From: DASQTB01 sp035642095
GTDB lineage: Bacteria > Actinomycetota > UBA4738 > CALAEC01
Length of the DNA stretch: 5,126 nucleotides
Assembly: GCA_035642095.1 (NCBI GenBank)
Contig: DASQTB010000074.1
Span: forward strand, 1 to 5,126
Direction: 5' to 3'
The notes under the pieces were generated by a model. It saw only the letters and a list, made by a program, of their open reading frames with translations. It had not been told where the DNA came from and did no database searches. Shown here piece by piece: positions 1 through 3,840 of the stretch (position 1 is the first letter of the stretch; the number at the start of each line of letters is the position of its first letter). The translations under genes and the position numbers were made by a program.

Positions 1-833
1 GGGCCACCCTTCGTGGCGACCTCGGGGTCCACCGTATCCGTCGTTCCCTCCGGCGCGGCCACCGGCGCTGCGGGCGCTGCCTGCTCGGGCGACGGTGTGG
101 GCTTGGGGGGCTTCCGGTCGGGACGTTCCGTCTTCGGCTCAACGTCCTCGCAGGCTCTCGGCAGCTGGTCGAGGACGCACAGGTTGTAGAACAGCCAGTC
201 CGAACCGAGGACGTCAGCGGTCAGGATGAACGCGGCGCCGACGGTCCCGGTCTCCGGGACGTCCACCCCGCGACCGGCGATCACCCGAGCGACCGAACCG
301 TCCTCCCCGCTGACCAGCACCTCCCCGTCGATGACCCCGATCCGGGCCGTCTGGTCCCCGAGGATCTGGGTGAAGAACACGGTTCCCCGGACCGACGCCA
401 CCGCGGTGGGCGTCTCCACATCGAACCGACTCTGCGATCCGGTGAGCTCGACGACCCTGCTGAACGTGGAGCCCGAGCTGTGGAGGGCATCGACCACCGA
501 GTCGCCGTCCGGTTCTTCGGCCAGCTCCTGAAGCGTGAAGGTCGTAGCGTGGTCCAGCCGGGTGATGCTTCCGTCGAAGTATTCGATGGTGACTCGGCCG
601 TCCGGTGGGGTCCGGATGGTGTCCCCCGGACGGAGGCCGACGCCGTCGCGAGCGGCCTGGAACCCCTCGGCTCCGGCCCGCTGGACCTCGGCCCGGCCGG
701 TCATGATGTCGAGGGTGGCGAAGGGCCGCGCGGTGGCCGGATCGGCCCGCCAGATGACCAGCGCCGCGATCACCGCGACGGCCAGCGCAACCGCCCCCGC
801 CGCGACGAGCGGCCGGATCGACCGGGCCTTCAT
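1..833 (-). CDS. FecR-domain membrane-anchored protein, partial (C-terminus beyond left edge)
   Basis: Reading the minus strand from the ATG at 833-831 gives 277 open codons that run off the window edge without a stop. The start MKARSIRPLV is followed by a hydrophobic segment at about residues 9-28, a likely signal anchor or signal peptide that places the rest outside the membrane. Residues about 36-200 resemble a FecR domain: the stretch TPTAVASVRGT (141-151) is the typical FecR core, followed by a beta-rich GVIDGEVLVSGEDG segment. After it come C219 and C228, spaced to form a disulfide, and then a Pro/Lys/Ala-rich tail resembling a linker. The start is supported by GGAAGG at 841-846 (7 nt away) overlapping GGGAGG at 837-842; a GTG five codons upstream is less likely. 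Classical FecR proteins relay iron signals to an ECF sigma factor. No sigma factor or TonB receptor is visible here, so the function is unknown; a cell-surface or ligand-sensing role is only inference. Confidence 0.85.
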   Translation of the reverse strand, partial: MKARSIRPLVAAGAVALAVAVIAALVIWRADPATARPFATLDIMTGRAEVQRAGAEGFQAARDGVGLRPGDTIRTPPDGRVTIEYFDGSITRLDHATTFTLQELAEEPDGDSVVDALHSSGSTFSRVVELTGSQSRFDVETPTAVASVRGTVFFTQILGDQTARIGVIDGEVLVSGEDGSVARVIAGRGVDVPETGTVGAAFILTADVLGSDWLFYNLCVLDQLPRACEDVEPKTERPDRKPPKPTPSPEQAAPAAPVAAPEGTTDTVDPEVATKGG

Positions 834-870
834 GTGCCTCCCTTCCACGCGGTGGACCCACTTCCGAGCC

Positions 871-876
871 ATGCTA
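871..876 (-). promoter_or_regulatory. Candidate -10 element for the FecR-domain gene
   Basis: On the minus strand the hexamer TAGCAT fits the actinobacterial -10 pattern TANNNT. It would start transcription near 864, giving a leader of about 30 nt that contains the Shine-Dalgarno sequence. The hexamer 17 nt further upstream (CGGATC) is not a good -35, so this is a weak prediction. Confidence 0.3.
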
Positions 877-901
877 GGTACCGAGCGGAGGGCGATCCGT
901 A

Positions 902-919
902 TTCCTCGTCGCCGAGGAA
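902..919. repeat. Perfect 7-bp inverted repeat in the divergent intergenic region
   Basis: TTCCTCG (902-908) and CGAGGAA (913-919) are exact reverse complements separated by TCGC. The element lies 26 nt or more upstream of the candidate -10 of the FecR-domain gene, at about -38 to -55 from its predicted start. This is a position where a regulator could bind. It could also form a small hairpin in a transcript. There is no T tract, so it does not look like a terminator. The operator role is inference from symmetry and position only. Confidence 0.4.
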
Positions 920-992
920 CCGCGCCGTCGGCCACAGGCCCGCGACCAGACCCGGAGAGCCTACACCCAGAGCGCCGGAACAACTAGCCCCG

Positions 993-998
993 TATCCT
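993..998 (+). promoter_or_regulatory. Candidate -10 element for the ATL gene, implying a leaderless transcript
   Basis: TATCCT fits the TANNNT -10 consensus and ends 8 nt before the GTG at 1007. Transcription would therefore begin at about 1004-1007, on or next to the start codon. No Shine-Dalgarno sequence precedes that GTG, which agrees with a leaderless mRNA, a common arrangement in actinobacteria. No clear -35 is seen. Confidence 0.4.
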
Positions 999-1006
999 GG
1001 GCGATC

Positions 1007-1306
1007 GTGGCGACCTTCGAACACAGGGTGGTGGACGCCCTCCGCCGCCTCCCTCCCGGCGAGGTCGTCACATACGGCGAGATCGCCGAGGAGGCCGGGT
1101 CCCCCGGCGCCGCCCGAGCGGTGGGCAACGTCCTGGCTCGCGTCGAGGACCTTCCGTGGTGGCGGGTGGTGAACTCCGCCGGCCGGCTGGCGCCGGGCCA
1201 CGAGCGGACCCAGGCTCGGCTGCTCCGAGACGAGGGGGTGCCCGTGCGGGCGGGACGGGTGATTCAGGTCGGGTCGCGTCGCCGAGCCCCGAGGGCCGGT
1301 GGCTGA
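1007..1306 (+). CDS. MGMT-family alkyltransferase-like (ATL) DNA-binding protein
   Basis: This 99-residue protein corresponds to the C-terminal DNA-binding domain of O6-alkylguanine-DNA alkyltransferase alone. Family hallmarks are VVTYGEIA (20-27), whose Y23 matches the nucleotide-flipping Tyr, and AARAVGN (35-41), where R37 matches the Arg finger in the recognition helix. The active-site motif, PCHRV in true alkyltransferases, reads PWWRV at 50-54. Trp replaces the alkyl-accepting Cys, so the protein should bind O6-alkylguanine without repairing it. Known ATL proteins flag such lesions for nucleotide excision repair, and that role is inferred here. VNSAGRLAPG follows as in the family. The start is a GTG with no ribosome binding site and no alternative in-frame start nearby. 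The last 25 or so residues are Arg/Gly-rich and the stop is 7 nt from the end of the convergent tRNA. The gene appears to stand alone. Confidence 0.9.
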   Translation: MATFEHRVVDALRRLPPGEVVTYGEIAEEAGSPGAARAVGNVLARVEDLPWWRVVNSAGRLAPGHERTQARLLRDEGVPVRAGRVIQVGSRRRAPRAGG

Positions 1307-1313
1307 GGCTCGG
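1282..1313. terminator. Possible bidirectional hairpin terminator between the ATL gene and tRNA-Leu
   Basis: CCGAGCC (1282-1288) pairs exactly with GGCTCGG (1307-1313) around an 18-nt loop. It spans the end of the ATL coding region and abuts the 3' end of the tRNA on the other strand, where a terminator for two converging transcripts would be expected. There is no T tract on either side, so at best it is a U-less terminator of the sort often proposed for actinobacteria. Confidence 0.3.
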
Positions 1314-1398
1314 TGGGCGAGGGGGGAGTCGAACCCCCACCCCCTATTCGGGGACAGGATCCTGAATCCTGCGCGTCTACCAATTCCGCCACCCGCCC
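1314..1398 (-). tRNA. tRNA-Leu (anticodon CAG)
   Basis: The minus strand folds into a complete 85-nt class II tRNA. The acceptor stem GGGCGGG/CTCGCCC has one G-U pair and is followed by discriminator A, the base expected for leucine tRNAs. The D arm reads GCG-GAATTGGTAGA-CGC. The anticodon stem CAGGA/TCCTG encloses the loop TTCAGGA, giving anticodon CAG, which reads CUG, an abundant codon in the neighbouring genes. A long variable arm (CCCC-GAATA-GGGG) is typical of tRNA-Leu. The T arm is GGGGG-TTCGACT-CCCCC. The genome continues with CCG after the discriminator, so the terminal CCA is not encoded and must be added enzymatically. The gene is divergent from fhaA, as I remember leuT being beside fhaA in Mycobacterium tuberculosis. 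Confidence 0.97.
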
Positions 1399-1411
1399 GG
1401 GCGCGGCTCCA

Positions 1412-1417
1412 ATCGTA
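1412..1417 (-). promoter_or_regulatory. Candidate -10 element for tRNA-Leu
   Basis: TACGAT on the minus strand fits TANNNT and would give a start near 1405, about 7 nt before the mature 5' end at 1398, a normal short leader for RNase P processing. No convincing -35 is seen about 17 nt upstream, where the sequence is AAGGAG-like. Confidence 0.45.
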
Positions 1418-1466
1418 GCAGGGAGCACGGCGGCTCCTTTTTCGAGCCCTCGCCCCGACGGGCCGG

Positions 1467-1472
1467 TAGAAT
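1467..1472 (+). promoter_or_regulatory. Candidate -10 element for the fhaA-fhaB-pstP-rodA operon
   Basis: TAGAAT is a strong match to the actinobacterial -10 consensus, placed 43 nt before the fhaA ATG. Transcription would begin near 1479 with a leader of about 37 nt. The -35 region (around 1441-1449, TTCGAGCCC) is only a weak match. It is the only evident promoter ahead of four closely packed genes, so it probably drives them all. Confidence 0.5.
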
Positions 1473-1515
1473 CCGTCGAGATTCGGGGCCCGCGACCAGG
1501 GGAACGAACCGTCGG

Positions 1516-2211
1516 ATGGGCGTCCTCAGGAACTTCGAGAGCCGGCTCGAACGCGGGATCGAAGGTTTCTTCCGGGCGGCGTTCCGCTCGGGACTTCATC
1601 CCGTCGAGCTGGCCAAACGCATCCTCCGCGAGATGGAGGCGGGCAAGACCGTGGGCGTCCGCGAGGTGTGGGTGCCGAACCGATACGTCCTGCACGTCTC
1701 CGAGGAGGATCGGGAACGGTTCTCTCAGATGGAGGGGGCGCTGGTCCGAGAGCTGGAGAACGTGGTCAGGGAAGGTGCCCGGGAGAACGGCTACGGCCTG
1801 GTCGCCCGGCCCGAGGTGGTCTTCGAGACCGATGACGGGCTCAAGCGAGGGGACCTGATGGTCGACGCGGAGCTCTCCGAGGCACCCGGCCCGCCGTCCG
1901 CGGAGCAGCCGGCGGTCCCGTCCTCGGGAGGCGCCGGGGGGATGCTCGTGCTGGCCGACGGCGGGAAGGAGTACGCGCTGGGTGACCGGTCGGTGATCGG
2001 CCGGCTACAAGGGTCAGAGGTGGAGATTCAGGACCCCGGCGCCAGCCGCCGGCACGCGGAGATCCGTCGGGACGGCGCCGACTTCGTGGTCGTCGACCTC
2101 GGCTCGACCAACGGCACGCTGGTGAACGACCAGCCGGTAGCCGAAGCCACCCTGGAGGACGGTGACCGGATCACCATCGGCCGGACCGTCCTGGAGTTCC
2201 GGAGGACCTGA
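1516..2211 (+). CDS. fhaA: FhaA-type protein: DUF3662 domain plus FHA domain
   Basis: The 231-residue cytoplasmic protein has two domains. Residues 1 to about 112 form the FhaA N-terminal domain (DUF3662), beginning MGVLRNFESRLERGIEGFF and including the characteristic VWVPNRYVLHVS stretch (51-62). Residues about 140-231 form a forkhead-associated domain with the phosphothreonine-binding signature G162-R163, S177-R-R-H180 and G196-S-T-N-G-T201. In mycobacteria FhaA is a PknB substrate whose FHA domain binds the phosphorylated pseudokinase region of MurJ (MviN), restraining lipid II export; the same role is inferred here. The linker between domains is only about 25-30 residues (Pro/Ser/Ala/Gly), far shorter than the long disordered linker of the M. 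tuberculosis protein, which is roughly 530 residues. The ATG is the only plausible start; AGGGGA at 1498-1503 is a distant ribosome binding site (12-nt spacing). It is the first gene of the operon and stops 1 nt before fhaB. Confidence 0.93.
   Translation: MGVLRNFESRLERGIEGFFRAAFRSGLHPVELAKRILREMEAGKTVGVREVWVPNRYVLHVSEEDRERFSQMEGALVRELENVVREGARENGYGLVARPEVVFETDDGLKRGDLMVDAELSEAPGPPSAEQPAVPSSGGAGGMLVLADGGKEYALGDRSVIGRLQGSEVEIQDPGASRRHAEIRRDGADFVVVDLGSTNGTLVNDQPVAEATLEDGDRITIGRTVLEFRRT
2201..2205 (+). promoter_or_regulatory. Ribosome binding site that fixes the fhaB start
   Basis: GGAGG lies within the last codons of fhaA, 7 nt before the GTG at 2213. This ideal Shine-Dalgarno spacing favours that GTG over the in-frame ATG at 2162, which would overlap fhaA by 50 nt and add 17 residues that are not membrane-like ahead of the transmembrane segment. 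Confidence 0.8.
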
Positions 2212-2212
2212 C

Positions 2213-2671
2213 GTGCCTCCCTTCGTCCTCATCGTCCTGAAGATCGTGCTCCTCCTCCTCCTCTATTTCTTCGTGTGGCGAGCCGTGCGCACGGTGACCG
2301 TCGACCTGTACGGCGGGGGGGAGCGGCGGGTCCGCGCCCCGGAGAGCCGCCAGCGTCCGCCTCGCCGGCGGGGCCGGGGATCTCCCACGAAGGTGGTGGT
2401 CCTTGATGAACATGGCGGCCGGGTGAGCTCCCACCGACTGGCCGGAACCATCCAGATCGGACGAGCCCCCTCGTGTCAGATCCGGCCGGATGACACCTAC
2501 GTCTCCCAGATGCACGCCCGGATCTCCGACCGCAACGGGTCGTGGATCGTGGAGGACCTGGGCTCCACGAACGGCACATACCTCAACCAGCGGAAGGTGA
2601 CGGTCCCCACGGAGCTGTCTCCCGGCGACCGGATCCGGGTCGGCAAGACGTACCTGGAGCTTCGGAAGTGA
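2213..2671 (+). CDS. fhaB: FhaB-type membrane-anchored FHA protein
   Basis: The protein has 152 residues, close to the roughly 155 of mycobacterial FhaB (FipA). Residues 4-22 are one transmembrane helix (FVLIVLKIVLLLLLYFFVW) at the extreme N-terminus. A basic linker with an Arg/Pro-rich patch (about 35-54) follows, and a C-terminal FHA domain (about 57-152) faces the cytoplasm. The phosphothreonine-binding residues are present: G83-R84, S98-Q-M-H101 and G117-S-T-N-G-T122. In mycobacteria FhaB is phosphorylated by PknA and helps link FtsZ, FtsQ and the division or elongation machinery; a similar scaffold role is inferred. The start is the GTG with GGAGG 7 nt upstream. The gene follows fhaA by 1 nt and its stop overlaps the pstP start in GTGA. 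The second FHA domain in tandem with fhaA suggests an old duplication, but the two N-termini are unrelated. Confidence 0.93.
   Translation: MPPFVLIVLKIVLLLLLYFFVWRAVRTVTVDLYGGGERRVRAPESRQRPPRRRGRGSPTKVVVLDEHGGRVSSHRLAGTIQIGRAPSCQIRPDDTYVSQMHARISDRNGSWIVEDLGSTNGTYLNQRKVTVPTELSPGDRIRVGKTYLELRK
2656..2659 (+). promoter_or_regulatory. Ribosome binding site for pstP
   Basis: GGAG sits 8 nt before the GTG at 2668, inside the end of fhaB, and supports a start within the GTGA overlap. The longer in-frame extension back to an ATG at 2542 would overlap fhaB by 130 nt and encodes a Gly/Pro/Arg-rich stretch unlike any PP2C N-terminus. Confidence 0.6.
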
Positions 2672-3840
2672 CGGTGCGCCTCCGAGCGGGCGCTCGCACC
2701 GACGTCGGTCGGGTCCGTCAGGGAAACGAGGACGGGTTCATGGTCCACGACCCGCTCTTCGCGGTGGCCGATGGGATGGGCGGCCACCAGGGCGGGGAGG
2801 TGGCCTCGAAGCTGGCCCTGGAGCGACTCCGGCGGGCCGCCGACGGAGGATCCGACCTGGCCGACGTGGTCCGGGAGGCGAACCGGGCCGTGTTCTCCAA
2901 GGCTTCGGAGGACCCCGGCCTGGCCGGCATGGGGACGACCCTGACGGCGGTCGTGCTCCGGGGAGACCGGCTCCGCCTGGCTCACGTGGGCGACTCCAGG
3001 ATGTACCGGGTCCGGGACGGCAGCATGGAACGCATCACCAGGGATCACACGGTGGTCGAGAACCTGGTCGAGAAGGGCCAGCTCACGCCGAGGGAGGCCC
3101 ACATCCACCCCCAACGGAGCATCCTCACCCGAGCCCTGGGGGTGGAGGAGGACGTCCAGGTCGACGAGGCGGAGGTCGACCTCAACCCCGGCGACCGGCT
3201 GCTGCTGTGCAGCGATGGACTCACGGGGATGGTCGACGAGGACGACATCCTCCGGATCCTCACCGAGAACGAGGACCCCCAGGCCGCCAGCGACGCTCTG
3301 GTCGACGCTGCGAACGATGCCGGCGGACAGGACAACATCACCGCAGTGGTCCTCGACGTGGAGGGCGCGCCCAGGGCGGCCTCGACCGCCACGGCCGAAC
3401 GACCGCCTGCCATGAGCGAACCGGCGGTGCCGGCGGCGCCCGAGGTGGCCCGGACCGGTGAGCGGCCGCTCGCGGGGCAGCCCTCCCGCTCTCGCCGTCG
3501 GTGGGTCCGCCCAATCGTCTGGCTGGTGGTGATCGTGGTGATCCTCGGCGGAGGGTTGTTCGCGGTCAAACGGTACTGGGTGGACCAGCAGTGGTTCGTC
3601 GGAGAATCGAACGGGGTCGTCGCCCTGTACCGGGGGATCCCCGCCGCGCCGCTCGGATTCGAGCTGTTCGAGGTGGTCGAGACGACGGACCTCCGGGCGG
3701 CGGACGTCACCCCGTTCCCCGAGTACCGCGACCTCGACCGGGGGATCACGGCCGAGAGCGAGCAGGACGCCCGGAACATCGTGGCCCAGATGCTTCAGGA
3801 CGTGAACGAGGCACGCCGCCAGGGGCAGGGCGGGCCGTGA
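2668..3840 (+). CDS. pstP: PstP-type PP2C Ser/Thr protein phosphatase, membrane anchored
   Basis: The 390-residue enzyme removes phosphate from Ser/Thr-phosphorylated proteins, including PknA/PknB-type kinases and FHA proteins. The PP2C domain covers residues 1 to about 228. It starts with the family signature R-x-G-x-x-R-Q-G-N-E-D around D22. The metal-binding acidic residues are visible: D35 in ADGMGG, D109 in VGDSR, D183 in CSDG and D222 in GGQDN. They correspond to the aspartates of M. tuberculosis PstP, so the enzyme should be active with Mn2+ or Mg2+. A flexible Pro/Ala linker (about 229-270) and a basic patch (SRSRRRWVR) precede one transmembrane helix (about 282-300). About 90 residues lie outside the membrane, including FVGESNGVVALYRGI, similar to the conserved part of other PstP tails. 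That tail is about half the length remembered for M. tuberculosis PstP (514 residues in total). The gene overlaps its neighbours on both sides by 4 nt. Confidence 0.95.
   Translation: MTVRLRAGARTDVGRVRQGNEDGFMVHDPLFAVADGMGGHQGGEVASKLALERLRRAADGGSDLADVVREANRAVFSKASEDPGLAGMGTTLTAVVLRGDRLRLAHVGDSRMYRVRDGSMERITRDHTVVENLVEKGQLTPREAHIHPQRSILTRALGVEEDVQVDEAEVDLNPGDRLLLCSDGLTGMVDEDDILRILTENEDPQAASDALVDAANDAGGQDNITAVVLDVEGAPRAASTATAERPPAMSEPAVPAAPEVARTGERPLAGQPSRSRRRWVRPIVWLVVIVVILGGGLFAVKRYWVDQQWFVGESNGVVALYRGIPAAPLGFELFEVVETTDLRAADVTPFPEYRDLDRGITAESEQDARNIVAQMLQDVNEARRQGQGGP

Noticed and set aside
214..861. A 215-codon minus-strand frame and plus-strand frames at 226-531, 480-1172 and 535-987
   Set aside because: They are shadows of the FecR-domain gene in other frames. 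They lack recognisable domains and are dominated by Arg/Gly/Pro, whereas the frame starting at 833 has a membrane anchor, the FecR core and a ribosome binding site.
834..1006. Possible small gene in the divergent intergenic region
   Set aside because: No short frame with a ribosome binding site and family-like composition was seen. The region is better explained by two divergent promoters and one inverted repeat.
1313..1858. A 181-codon plus-strand frame starting beside the tRNA
   Set aside because: It runs across the tRNA-Leu gene and then overlaps fhaA in another frame, with a low-complexity composition. The tRNA fold and the fhaA domains explain the sequence.
2229..2579. Antisense frames over fhaB
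   Set aside because: They are Arg/Pro/Ser-rich with no motif, opposite a clear FHA protein with conserved GR, SxxH and GSTNGT residues.
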